This document shows positions 45,815-56,571 of a stretch of DNA of 64,000 bases, piece by piece (positions within the stretch are counted from its first letter, which is position 1; each line of letters starts with the position of its first letter). The stretch comes from Massospora cicadina. Lineage: Eukaryota; Entomophthoromycota; Entomophthoromycetes; Entomophthorales; Entomophthoraceae. The translations under genes and the position numbers were made by a program. The stretch spans positions 31,763 through 95,762 of the forward strand of contig JAKSZP010009549.1 of NCBI GenBank assembly GCA_022478985.1. Direction: 5' to 3'. The notes beneath the pieces are model-generated. The model was not told the DNA's origin. It was given only the letters and a program-made list of their open reading frames with translations, and ran no database searches.

Positions 45815-46260
45815 TCACTGATAGCAAACAGGGATCACTCCATCACTGTATGCTAGATTGACCTGACTGGAGTGGACTGGATCTATTGGGATTCCACCAG
45901 AGGAAAAATATACTGGAATTTGTTGACCAAACATAGTAAGGGTTTCTTCCGCTATATCTATCACAACGCCAAATTTCCTCATGAAAGCCACGCCGATTAA
46001 CATATAGTAGTGGTTATTTGGCAAGACCACCGCCAGAGCAGACACCTGGACTGAAAAAAATCATAGGGGCAATGCGCTATATGCTCCTTCTGACACAGTG
46101 CTATGCGTTCCTGCCATTCCATATACTACTCAATGGTCCACATCCAGTTTCAACATAAGTTTAGCCACTAACCGGGTGGAGACTATGTTCACAGGCGCTC
46201 CTGTGTCTATGATCGCGCAGATTTTTTTGTTTTATATAATATGTTGTAAGAAGTACATTC
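45815..46260 (-). pseudogene. Gyp-A2 aspartic protease
   Basis: ICAIIDTGAPVNIVSTRLVA (about 46225-46165) contains the retropepsin DTGA active site. After a frameshift, VVLPNNHYYMLIGVAFMRKF (46025-45965) is the second half. The open stretch from 46045 to 45815 has no further known motif. It releases mature Gag and Pol proteins in an active element. Confidence 0.8.
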
Positions 46261-46298
46261 TGAGTAAGAAGAATCATCAGAATTTAATACTTGTACAT

Positions 46299-47610
46299 TT
46301 AGGGGTCTTGTGTTACTTGAAAAGGAAGAAATACCTTTGCTGGCCTGAGGATACTCACTAGTAGTTTTTTCACTGGGATAGCTATGTTAACCCCTATTAA
46401 AGGAGCGACGTTCAGCAAAGAATCCGCATTGCTGGAGCCAGTCTGTTCCAGTATTTGCCACGCATATGGTTTCTGCACATTTTGGTGGAGCTCAGCCCTA
46501 TTGAGTGAACTCTTACTCCCAGAAGCAGAAGCAGGGGTATCCAGCAAAAGCTGCTGGTATAACAAATCATTTGATTGAGGTTTGATTTCTACTTGTAAAG
46601 TTGTTTGGCAGATATTAGAGACAAGTGAATTGAGCTTAGCGGAGGTAGAGCATCCCATCTCTACTCTGCTCAAGCTTTTCCTACTCAGTTTTCATAGTTG
46701 GCATTGCGTACACTTGTGGTTTTCTAGGGCAATTAGCTTGCACAATGCCCTCTCTGTCCACACTGGAAGCAAGTGTTCATAAAAGGTGCACATATATAAT
46801 TTGGGCTGGAAGGACCAGGTCAAGAATTGCTGATAAGGTTCCATGGTCGCGGTTGAACTTGTGAAGCGTACATGGGACAGAAAGATCTACTGACTCATAT
46901 GAGCGATGATTACATTCTGGTGGCTGATAACCCAGTTGCTGCGCAGTATTCAGAAAAAGGATGGGCGGGGGCAACAGAGGGTTTTTGGGTTACATTGGGG
47001 GCGCCATTCGTGGCAGAGAGTCTACATAAGGCGTTCACAATTTGAATGAGGCTGGTATCCCTGTCCAACACATGGGACATATCGTTGTATAGTTCCCAAT
47101 ATGGTTTGACCACTGCTGTCATCACTATACCTACATCCTCAGTGGTTAAAATATTAGCCCCAAGTAAAACGTGAGCTTCCGCCAAAAACCGCTCAGCAAA
47201 TTCCAACAAGGTCTTTTTTGGTTAAACTGTATAGTCATAAATTTGGCTTTCCATTTAGACATCTTATTAGCGCCTCCAAACATCCGAATAACTATTGCTT
47301 TTACTTGTGCATAAGACACCGAGTTATCTGGAAGATAGCAGATCACTTCGTCAGCGCTTTCTACATCCAAAGTGGACAGTAACAACTTCGCCTTCTGTTG
47401 ATTGGTAACCCCTTCCACAGCGAATTTGAAATGTTTAAAATACCCATGTAGGTTTCTGTTATGACTGAAAGGAGGTAACTTTTCAATACGGACAAATTTA
47501 CTCAGCTCTTGGGTTCTGCTGCAAGGGACAGGCGAACTGGATTTGGAGCGACTATGGGAACCATTATTTGGTGTGTTATCATACTGCCATCTGAATGAGC
47601 TTGAGCTCAT
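46299..47610 (-). pseudogene. Gyp-A2 gag: capsid and zinc knuckle
   Basis: The open frame 47610-47146 starts MSSSSFRWQYDNTPNNGSHS (Ser-rich). It continues with a capsid-like region (KFVRIEKLPPFSHNRNLHGY, FKFAVEGVTNQQKAKLLLST, YAQVKAIVIRMFGG) in the style of retrotransposon gag (Retrotrans_gag-like). After a frameshift it goes on as FAERFLAEAHVLLGANIL and MTAVVKPYWELYNDMSHVLD. The nucleocapsid knuckle CFQCGQRGHCAS is at 46771-46733, with a stop in place of the last part. The open frame 46673-46299 is the linker to the protease. Confidence 0.78.
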
Positions 47611-48128
47611 CGAAGAAGAATCAGAAGAAGTATCATCATGTGGGGGGGTCCGTCATACCATCCAATGGATACTTGTTTGCTGATCCATAACATTCTTCGC
47701 CTGAGTTGCTACTAACTGCTTTATTTCCCCCAGCTCCGGTATACTCATGAACTGTTCAATAATCAGCTGTTCCATTTTGACAAAAGCACATCTACACCAT
47801 TCATCCTGCCATTCTTGTTGCAGCGTGTTATAATGTCATTGCAATTCTCAGCAGAATTTATTTTCCTCATTCAGTGTTTGTTCCATAGTTTTTAATCATG
47901 AAAGAACATCCTCAATTCTATTCTGCAGGAAGGTATGTTGTTGTCTTGCGTTTTCCACTTGCTGGTTGGCTTTATTTATTTGGTTAACAAGGAAAGATTG
48001 TTCTCATGCCAATTCCTCATTGGTTCATTGAAGGGTATCAATGTGGCCTTGCAGGTCTGCATACTCACTTATCTCACCAATAGGGAGAGGGAGGCTCATC
48101 GGTGTTCCGCCTGACTAACAACTTCCAG

Positions 48129-48952
48129 TCATGTAACTTGACGAATGAATTGGAGATACTCATTGGACGTTGACCTAAGAATAAGCGCGTTATCAGATGT
48201 TCGCTGGGTATTCCATTCGATATGGAGTTGATCTAATTCTGTTGATAGAGGGCTGACTTGGGCCGCCAATTGCAGTTCCATCAGAGTCATTCTTTCCTTG
48301 AGCTGAGCAATCATGGCTTCAAGAGCTTCTGCCCATTTGGCTAGCTCCATCATACAGCACTCGGTATTATTCCCCAAAATTGTCACTTCCTGAATCCACT
48401 CTGCAGATAGGCCATGCTGTTCCAGTTGTTCTCTTATTAATCGAGGTATTTCTGAGTTTAATGGTGGTACTAGAAGGTCCAATCAACGGCATATATCCCC
48501 AAAACGATGATCCATCTATGCCAGCGCCCCTTATTTCTGAGAACAAACGATCAAGGTGGGCCAGTAGGAGGCGAGTATCATGCTGTTGTGCTTGAGTGAA
48601 CTGCAACACATCTCAATTTCAATGTTATGGTGAGCCAGGACTTGTAGTAGCTGGCGAATTAAAGGCTGCATATAAGCAACTAAGTATTCCTCAATCCCAT
48701 GAGTACCGAGGTGGCGAGTTAACCCCATGGTAGTGGCGTCCAAATAAGACATGTACAGCACATATCAATTCCTTGATCGCGTTGGTTATAAAACAAACTC
48801 ACGGCATTTTCCCCACTCTCATCCTTGTATAGGCAATACCTGCACAACAACCATTTCATAATAATTCTTAGTTGTTGTGGGGTCACATTTGTGGAGCGTT
48901 TGTGTTGGTTAGTCATCAGATCTTGGAAATTCTCAAATTGCACAGTAATCAT
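48129..48952 (-). pseudogene. Gyp-A2 5' gag-like coiled-coil region
   Basis: Three overlapping minus-strand frames (48952-48719, 48761-48531, 48482-48129) make up a region upstream of the capsid. The last is 117 codons and strongly helical, with heptad-like Leu/Met spacing (MMELAKWAEALEAMIAQLKE, RMTLMELQLAAQVSPLSTEL). Between 48129 and 47640 frames are short but Gln/Glu-rich. Long coiled-coil N-terminal gag extensions occur in some Ty3/gypsy lineages. The original start is probably near 48955 (MITVQFENFQDLMTNQHKRS). Two or more frameshifts are needed to join the parts. Confidence 0.6.
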
Positions 48953-49112
48953 AATTTCATCATCCCCTGGTTTGGTAACAGTAAAAAAATGTTAGTTCCA
49001 AGTTAGGTGTCCTCCGAGCTTCTTCAGCATGTCGTGCTTGAAACCCAATCAGGTTAGGTCAGAATGAATGAGGAGTTGTCATTGTATTTTCCCCGCTATA
49101 GTTGCTAAGTGG

Positions 49113-49131
49113 CCCCCTGTAGTGAGCACCA
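49113..49131 (-). promoter_or_regulatory. Primer-binding site of Gyp-A2
   Basis: Minus strand TGGTGCTCACTACAGGGGG, one base (G) after the 5' LTR. Eighteen bases would match a tRNA 3' end with acceptor strand AGTGAGC, discriminator A and a T-stem strand CCTGT. Confidence 0.85.
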
Positions 49132-49132
49132 C

Positions 49133-49608
49133 TGTTAATTTCTTGGCGTATAGGTCCGCTGTTGCTGAGTTGGATTCGCACAGGGTATAAACACTGAGCA
49201 ACCCAATTGAACAATATGAAGATTGCTGATTTTTATAATAAAACTAAATAAAATATATAATGAGCTATTACCCCCTTATTTCTTTCTTTATTTTTAGATT
49301 TCTCACATACTGTTCTGCACTTCTTATTTCTCATAAAAGACTATCCCCTCTTTAATCTTCCATCAAGCTCTTATACCTCAATCCCCAGCCAGATGCATTT
49401 CAGCTTGGTATCTTCTATTCTTCTTCCTTTTTGAGTTGCTCTCATTCATATCAAATCTTGGCGTGATTCCTCTTGATTTGCCAAATGCTCTCATTTTGCT
49501 CGATTATAATTCGTGTATCTCCTTTTTGTAAATCTCAAGACTCATCTCAATTCCCTTGTGATCCGCCAATATAGGAGTATATCTTTCAGTCATATCAAAT
49601 TCCCAACA
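49133..49608 (-). repeat. Gyp-A2 5' LTR
   Basis: 476 bp; minus strand begins TGTTGGGAATTTGATATGAC and ends CAAGAAATTAACA. AATAAAGAAAGAAATAAG in the middle may serve as polyadenylation signal. Confidence 0.92.
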
Positions 49609-50640
49609 AGGACCATGGGTTCATGTCATATAAAGGCCGCGTTTTCCTCAATAGGGAAGGCTGAAGCAGGAGATTGGTTTGTGGTGCAGGAGCAAATTGT
49701 TGTCCAAGCCACTTCATGATTGGTGGGAGAGTTGGTGGCACCAGGCTAATTTGGGGCCTGATTGGCTGCTTCAGACACAGCAGTGGCAGCAGGTCTTGGA
49801 GGAGAGGGGTAGGATTGCACCCCATTCCCAGATGGCTGAAGGGTGGTTAGCGGACGGGCAGCTGGCAGCCAAGACTGCAGAGGTCGTGGAAGCAGTGAGG
49901 TAGGGGCAACTATGCTTCAAGTGATCTAACTTTAGGCAGGTTGGACAGATGATCCTACCGCCCTTGACATGAACCCAAAATGGGTGATCAGGGCAGAAAC
50001 AACGAAGACTGAGTAATATTCTGCTCAGCAATGTTAGTAAGTTTAGAGCTAATGTTGGCAAATGCTTGAGGCCCAGCAAGGCGTGTGGCTCCATTGGGGA
50101 CCACAAATTGATAATGGGATCAGTGCCTTAGATATCCAAACCTTCCATCAACTCCTGATGGAGCACCGTAAGGACAAGTTGAGTGGGCAACCCAGCGAAC
50201 TGAACCACCAACATGGAGTAAGTGGGGAGCTGAGTGCGCGTTGTGGGAATTGGGATGCCTTCAAAGAGAAGGGGCACAGTTGCTGCAGTGACAGCATCGG
50301 CTTTACATGTGAAACCAAGGTCAAATTACACCTTATAGTGGCGGAAATCTATATACCTGGCAGGTTGCATAACTGCTGTGCAAGTTCATGTATGGCTTTG
50401 TCCACGTATGGGAACACTTATATATATTTTACCTGAAGGCCAAAATTTTTGTGAGATTGGGGAAGCATAAGAGGACAGCGGGGCATTGCCTGGGAGCGTG
50501 CAAGGTGGATGATATCCTTGGGTGTAATAACCCAAACCTTGGATTTGTTAGGACTGGATTAATCATTCTGATTGTGTTTTCCCACTGGATTTAAAACGCT
50601 GGGTGGGGTTTTGACGCTGCTCACACGGGAGCAGTAGGCT
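49609..50640 (-). pseudogene. LINE-B3 protein, N-terminal half with CCHC knuckle
   Basis: Minus-strand frames show the family N-terminus (TPPSVLNPVG-like, about 50620-50570) and GLPTQLVLTVLHQELMEGLD-like residues (50200-50130). An open frame follows from 50106 to 49771 with DHPFWVHVKGGRIICPTCLK and the complete knuckle CPTCLKLDHLKHSC (about 49968-49927; C-x2-C-x4-H-x4-C). The gene continues to 49609, where Gyp-A2 interrupts it, and resumes at 42275. Confidence 0.7.
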
Positions 50641-50932
50641 TTAGGGCGTGGTTATCATTGGGTCAGTGTTGCAGCTAATTGGGTACTAATCTGTTTGTAT
50701 TTTTAAACTCGCTCTGAAGTGGGTTCAAGCGGAAAGAAAGTAGTAGTCTAAAGTATTAATTACTATATTATATTTTTAAAACCTCGACAGCGCATCTCTC
50801 ATTTGCCAAATTATTTTCTCCTGATGCTATGGCCGAGATCCTTATTGTAAGGAGAATGTCTGTGAAACCCCATTCCCAGCGAGGTGGTGCAAGATGCACA
50901 TCCACACCGCCAGGGGACCAGTTGTTGGGATT

Positions 50933-52015
50933 TTTCCCATCTTTCCAGCCATCTAGATTACCATGGATCACTTGGGGATAATTCCCTATAGCGAGTAATT
51001 TGGTATCAGTTGACCCAAACTTGGGTTTTCAATATTTGGGGTATTTTAGATAAATTGCCAGGTTCAGATCTGGTGAGGATTAATCTAAGTGATTGCTTAA
51101 GATTTTGTTGGGAAGAGTTTCAAACAAAATGGGGCATCTGATAGTTGATTATCTATCAGATGTACCAATTGGGATCAGCCAGGTTCTATCACTGACCAAT
51201 TGGGAATTTGAGGAGCAAGTTATGAGGCGAGTGATGCTGCCTGCAACTAGAAAATTGATCAGTTGGTTTGCAAACTGCCATAAAGGGTAATAAGTACCAT
51301 TACCTAAGTAGGTCACTCGCTAAATATGGTTAGTTCACAGGGATTAAGTACAAAACACCAGGGACACATTTTCTGACTCTTTCCATTTTAGGTCTCAAGG
51401 ATTTCTGAGGAAGGAATCCTAATAAGATGGAGAAAAATATTGTTGGTGAGATGACAAAGGGTAATTTAATGGAAATGGCTGCCATTTCATAGCTGAGGCG
51501 CCAACTGAAGGTTGGGTGCCAAATTCTCTCCAAAAATTCCCCTGATAATTCACTTAATAAAAAACCTACATTAGCAGAATTCATTATTAGTTTTAGTTCT
51601 ATTCAAATCTAAGGAAATTATTGCTGTATGCTTTAATTGGGGACTCTTTAGTAGGTAAACAGTAAGTATTTAGGGATCCTGAGAAGAGAAGCTGATCTTA
51701 GATGGGAATTGATGCCTCCTTTGGGTCACCAGAGAGGAAAGGCCGTAAACTAGGATCTGAGAGTGAATCAAGTCAGGCGATTAAGGGTCTTAATTCTTAC
51801 TGAAGGCATCTAGAGTATTTCAAGGAGGAATACTGGTCAAACCTTATACCAACACTGGTTATCCATTCAATTATGGATAATAGTCTTCGTACTATAATAA
51901 ATCATATATCATAAATTATAAGACAACTCAAAGAGTGCACAAACTGAACCTGTGCAGTTATCAATTAGGGGTTATTATTCATGGATGAGCAGCGAATCCC
52001 CTAAAAATTTTAACA
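50933..52015 (+). repeat. Solo LTR of Gyp-B
   Basis: 1083 bp, TGTTGGGATTTTTCCCAT to CTAAAAATTTTAACA, similar along its whole length to the Gyp-B LTRs. No internal Gyp-B sequence adjoins it, and Rep-C continues on both sides. It is flanked by CCAGT (50928-50932) and TCAGT (52016-52020), an imperfect 5-bp duplication. Solo LTRs arise by recombination between the two LTRs of a full element. Confidence 0.88.
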
Positions 52016-52144
52016 TCAGTCATTAGGATTATGATAAATAAGGAACTGTGGAGTGTGCTTGAGCCAAAGCTACCCAGGGCAAGGGTGTACGATATGGTGT
52101 ATAGTAGTTAGTAAAAAATAAAAAAATCAACAATTAGGTGGACC

Positions 52145-54068
52145 AACTTTTTCCACATGGAGTAACTTTTAAAAGATTTTAATTAAAAAAAAGTAAAAAG
52201 TGCATACTAGCCTACGCTGACCTCCCCGTTCACTCCCCAATGACCTCAGATTCTCCTCTGGCTGCTCCCATGTGTGGTAGTGGCGAAACCCCTCCCAGCG
52301 TTTTCCATCTGGTTGGAAAACGCGTTCAGACTGGCTCACCAAGTCCCACTAATACATTGGGTCAGTTCATTCTGACCAAGGATCTTGCCATCCACCTGGC
52401 ACATGCCCAGGCAGTGCCTCACAGCCCACTCATTCTCCCCCAATCCCATCTGTATTTCAGTCATTGGGTCAAATATAGAAAATTATTCCTATATGCAGAA
52501 AAATTCATTATTAACTTGGCCCAGGCGATGATGCTGCCAGCCAGGCTTATATATTTCCGCCCCTATAAGGGTATTTTTATCTAGGATTCACTTGTGAAGC
52601 TGATGCTGCCACTGCGGCCACGATTCCTCTGGTTTTCTAGGGCACCCCTATCCCCACAACAGCACCTGGCTCCCCACTGAAACCACTATGGTGGTTCAGT
52701 TTGTGGGGTTGCCCACTCATCTTCTCCATGCGCTGCTCCATCAGGAGTTAGTAGAAGGTTTGGAAGCATATGGCTCCAATCCCATCCTTCAGTTTGTGAT
52801 CCTCAATGGGGCCACTCGCCTCGCTGGGCCTCAGGCATTTGTCAAGATTAGACCAAATTTCAATAAAATTGCTTTATCAATTCCCCTAAACCATCATTCC
52901 CTCTAACCCTGACTACCCATTCTGGGCTCGTGTCAAGGGAGGTTGGACCATCTACCCATCCTGCTTTGTTTCGGTTTACTCAAAGCGTAAATTCCCCTCT
53001 CTTGATGCTTCCACCAGACCTGCGTTGTCTCAATCTGGCCCCAAGGGGCCACACACCCAATTGCCTTTTCAGTTTGGGGTACAATCCTTCCCCTCTCCCC
53101 CAAAGCATGCTGTCACTTTGGTGCTGGCAACTGCCAATCAGCCCCCTCATCAGTCCAGTGCCACATGGACCTCAACCAATCAGGAATTGGCTTGGACAAC
53201 AGTTCATTCCTGCGTTCTTCTTCAAACCAGCCGCAGCCCATCAATTCATTAACCCTGATTTCCATTATGACTTGAATCCCTAGACTTCATCAGATGAAAC
53301 AGATGAAATGGACAATTTAATTGAAGACTTAAATACCCAAATTGAAGTATTTATACAGGTACAGCACCCCATTCAGATCCCTCGGCATTTTTACACCTCC
53401 CAATGGAACACCACTGTGTTCTGCTCTGACCACCAGCTCTCTGTTACTGCAGCTAAAACCCAGATAACAATAAAATCCGTGAGGTAACTGACTTGTCAGT
53501 AGTGATACTTGGCAAGGGTTTCCCTCCTCCCATTATTGTTTTAACCATAGCCCGCAGGGAAAATGTGATATCCTAAACCTCCACAAACAAGCAGATGCCA
53601 CCATCAGAATAGTTGCTATCAATTTATAGGCCAAGACAAAAACCACCCGCGCAACTGCAGCTTTATTATCCCAGCTTCCTTCCATCCAGCTTCATGCGGA
53701 AAACTGTTTTTCCAAATACCTAGGTGCAATTTTTGATGAAGGTAATTTTGACGACCAGCCAAAATCAGACAACTCGATCCTCATGTCGCTGATCACCCCA
53801 AACCATTGATCTCCACCTTGGCCTGCACAATTGCCTTTGATATGGAATCCAATACCAAGGATGAGCCACCTGATCCCCCTTCCCCTTCTGCCATGGTGGG
53901 TTAGGCGACTCGTCACTCTCTCATCTGGTTGGTTGTATTCTTATTTGAGTATTTCACCTCTTTTTGGGCAGTTAATCATTCTGTTTGGGTAGGTCCGTTT
54001 ATTCATTTTTTAGCTCTTCAAGCTTTGGTGATGTCTGTCCCCTGGTCAGCGTACCTCAAATAAATATA
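52145..54068 (+). mobile_element. LINE-B copy B4, full-length ORF1-only retroposon
   Basis: 1924 bp between ATCAACAATTAGGTGGACC (52126-52144) and ATCAAACAATTGGGTGGACC (54069-54088), a ~19-bp duplication with one indel and one mismatch. It ends GTCTGTCCCCTGGTCAGCGT then ACCTCAAATAAATATA. It has the same length as B1. Confidence 0.9.
52240..53908 (+). pseudogene. LINE-B ORF1-like CCHC protein (copy B4)
   Basis: The start ATG at 52240 is supported by position and by the Pro/Ala-rich N-terminus (TSDSPLAAPMCGSGETPPSV). It is open to 52582: LGQFILTKDLAIHLAHAQAV, LFLYAEKFIINLAQAMMLPA, IYFRPYKG. Further pieces are VVQFVGLPTHLLHALLHQEL (52690-52750) and WARVKGGWTIYPSC at the knuckle, where Cys to Tyr and a frameshift have destroyed the motif (about 52925-52965). 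Later come DLNP-stop-TSSDETDEMDNLIEDL (53268-53325), LLSQLPSIQLHAENCFSKYL (53665-53725) and the PPDPPSPSAMVG end at 53868-53904. The complete ancestral protein would be about 550 residues. Confidence 0.75.
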
Positions 54069-54780
54069 ATCAAACAATTGGGTGGACCCAAAGGGAGTCC
54101 TTACTCAAGCGGATATCTGTGTGGGAGTATTTGGGTGCCTTGGTCTGGAGGGGATCAGGGGGGCCAGCAGTGCACCAGATCCAGTAAATAATTCATGAAA
54201 ATAAATAGGCAAATGTTGTAGAAGACCTCCTAAAGGAGGTCCGCACACAGGTTCTCCCAAGGGATTATATTTAAAAAATGGAAACAAATGAGGAAATTTT
54301 ATAGAGGATGAAAACCAATGAGTAAAGTTGGTCTTGAGAACCATGCTCTAAGCAATGGGCTGTGAGACTTTTGATTGGGGAACGTGGTGCCAAGCCTAAG
54401 CAAACCAATCGGTGCACCCTACCGTCAGTTAGGGTACTGAAACTCAAGATTAACCAAACTCAAGTGATTATCTGCAGTCTGAGCAGTTCTGATTTGAAAA
54501 TGGTGAAAATTTAACTGGTTTCAAACCACCGTTCTCTGAGCAACCAAAATGAACCATCGCCATTATTAAGATAAAAAGTGCATTCTAATACCCTTGCTGT
54601 AACGCAGGGCTGAACATCACACACTTTCCCCGGACCAACTTGGGCATATCTAGCCTGCACCTAGCATTGGTCTAAGGTATGCTTTGAGCCATGGAAGTCC
54701 TGCAGCTTGACCTCTTTGGACTCCTGATGTCCATCCTTATCTTGGCAGTTGGTTCCTTCAATGATATCATGTAATCATGG

Positions 54781-55310
54781 CACTAATATTGCCTCCTATT
54801 ATCTTGTAGCATACTATTCTATGTTACCTCTGAGCCAACGTAAAACCATCGGTAACAGGGTTTTATATTTATAATAGCGGTTAGCTGGAAATTACAACTG
54901 CATCCTGCATATTGCTTTTTATATAGAAATATCTTACCCTTAGTTATTTTCTTTCTGACACAACTTTGAATACTAAGATTTTAGACTGCCATTTGGAGGT
55001 TTTTTAGTAACCACGTAAAACCAATGAAAACTCTGGTAGACGTTGGATATCTGAGAGGGTTGCCAAGGGAAAGAGTTTTCCCCAAAGAAGCTGAGAGCCT
55101 TTCTAGATAGAATATCTTTAGCAAGCCTTGACCACTGACAGTATCTAATGCTACAGTGTGCTCCCTTATTTTGTATAAATAAAAACACCTATTTTTGAAT
55201 ATGAATTTCTGTTAGAGTTTTTGGTCAAGGTTACTTTCTTCATACAGTACCTGTATTTTGTGTGTTTAACCTGTGCACTGAAGATACAACATCTCTGCAC
55301 CAATTCCACA
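54781..55310 (+). repeat. Probable 5' LTR of a gag-bearing element
   Basis: A plus-strand primer-binding site follows directly (55313-55331). TGTATAAATAAAAACACC at 55174-55191 could be TATA or polyadenylation signal, and the region ends TTCCACA. TGTTACC (54818-54824) is a possible LTR start and pairs as an inverted repeat with GGTAACA (54851-54857). No second LTR was seen, so the boundaries are tentative. Confidence 0.45.
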
Positions 55311-55312
55311 TG

Positions 55313-55331
55313 TGTTGCTCACTACAGGGGG
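55313..55331 (+). promoter_or_regulatory. Primer-binding site of the 55-kb element
   Basis: TGTTGCTCACTACAGGGGG, one base different from the Gyp-A2 site. Confidence 0.65.
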
Positions 55332-55334
55332 ATT

Positions 55335-56450
55335 CACCTTATCCCACTGAGTAAATTACTAGTAAAATAAATTCTGAAAATTTAGTTGCAGATTTCTTCA
55401 CTGTGGAGATCGAAAAACCCTCTGATGAAGTAATAACTGGCCATGAGCCCTGCCTAACTATAATGCCAAGATTAATCGTGTATGAGAAGACGTGAAAGCT
55501 CACCTTAATATGCTCTTCAATTTCATACTAGGTCACAATCAAAAAGTGAAAGACTTAGTAAAAGGTATGGAAGGAGGTGTTCACTCTTCCTCAGTTTGTA
55601 TCAGGAGCTTGAATCCTTACGTGAGGAACTTAAAATCCAGGGACAAACCATAAAGTCTCTATTGAGTGAAAACAGCACCCTAAGAGCAAACTCTCAAAAA
55701 ATAGTATGGTTAATATAGAAAACTCATTGCAGCCAGAATGCAGCCATTAGTCTAAAATGCAAAACTATTTTAGTTGGCAATTGAGCAAGATATTTGACAG
55801 TGAATACAGGGTCAAGTTGCTCTGGAAACCCTCTTGATAGAGCAGGACAATGCTCCTCTGTTTTTATAATTAGTGCTTCTGGGCACGAATATAATAATGC
55901 ATATCAACGCTGTACAACCCCCCTCCTTGTATTAGTAACTTGGAAAGTCAGATAGGGTGACCTCATGACCCTCAGCCCTGCGTCCATGAAAAATAAATTT
56001 TTGGTCACCCTGTTAATTTACCAAATTTTAACATAAAAGAGTGAATGCGCACAATTTTTGGATTTAAATGAATTCATATGGCTAGAGCGCCTGAGACAGT
56101 TATTTAGCAGCAGTAATGAACTCATTTGACTCTGAAAGTCAGAATTTAGTTATGCTGAAATTAAAGAAGGTCAGCATGTCCTACATCAATGATAGGGATC
56201 TTCTTATCAGATTGTTCAGAGGAGCTGAAAAGTATGATCACTCAAAAGATGTGACTTTGAATATATTTTATGATTGTGACGAAATTATTCAGATGTTCAC
56301 TGAAAATTTCTACTTGTAAGTGCAGACACAATCAAGAGATAACGTTATAAATGACTTTTATGGCCAGATCGCCCTCCACCACGCCTATGAGCCCTATTTG
56401 GAGCAGTATAGAGTTATGATACCATTACTGAATGAGAAGAATAATATAAT
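55335..56450 (+). pseudogene. gag-like gene downstream of the 55-kb primer site
   Basis: The translated region 55595-55710 gives a clear coiled coil (LYQELESLREELKIQGQTIK, SLLSENSTLRANSQKI). The last open part, 56116-56319, reads MNSFDSESQNLVMLKLKKVS, RDLLIRLFRGAEKYD and FYDCDEIIQMFTENFYL, resembling a helical capsid segment. It is then read through a stop to DFYGQIALHHAYEPYLEQYR. LINE-A3 is inserted at 56450, and the frame resumes for about 30 codons after 61738. Position after an LTR and primer site suggests gag. No zinc knuckle or pol is left in the window. Confidence 0.5.
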
Positions 56451-56571
56451 TTAAATTTAAATTTATTGCGGAGAAGGCTGACCATGGGATGGACACTTCC
56501 AAATATGACTTAGGACAGATAAACTTAGTACTGGGGGAGGCACCCCAGATAAGCGATGCTATCTCTTGTTG

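Larger units (their letters stand above)
42276..49608 (-). mobile_element. Gyp-A copy 2, complete Ty3/gypsy element
   Basis: 7333 bp, flanked by the 5-bp duplication AGGAC at 42271-42275 and 49609-49613. Both LTRs are exactly 476 bp (3' LTR 42276-42751, 5' LTR 49133-49608), start TGT and end TTAACA on the minus strand. The order is primer-binding site, an N-terminal coiled-coil region, capsid and zinc knuckle, protease, RT, RNase H, integrase, polypurine tract. The LTRs differ at many positions, mostly transitions by eye, so the insertion is old. Catalytic residues in RT and integrase are mutated. Confidence 0.95.
41510..50750 (-). mobile_element. LINE-B copy B3, split by Gyp-A2
   Basis: Two minus-strand LINE-B pieces, 50750-49609 and 42275-41510, together give about 1.9 kb, the full family length. 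They join in frame across the Gyp-A2 insertion. The residues LYDMNPWS at the 49609 side continue as SLDETNDLGSVIEDFVVDI, just as copy B4 reads DLNP...SSDETDEMDNLIEDL without interruption. The 3' end is TCAATCCCTGGTCAGCTCAC then CTTAAATTAAATTT. The outer target duplication could not be fixed exactly. Confidence 0.85.
50768..54780 (-). repeat. Rep-C copy 2, interrupted by a solo LTR and by LINE-B4
   Basis: Minus-strand pieces 54780-54089, 52144-52016 and 50932-50768 read in order match the uninterrupted copy at 25150-26160. Examples are SGALLAPLIPSRPRHPNTPT against SGAPLGRPGPLHTKAPKHS, TPLPWVALAQAHSTVPYL against TPLPWVPFALASSVVPYL, and PGGVDVHLAPPRWE against PGGVAVHLTPLCYE. The last piece is open to a stop at 50768. 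The hairpin GACCTCCT/AGGAGGTC recurs at 54224-54241. Identity of the encoded protein is unknown. Confidence 0.6.
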
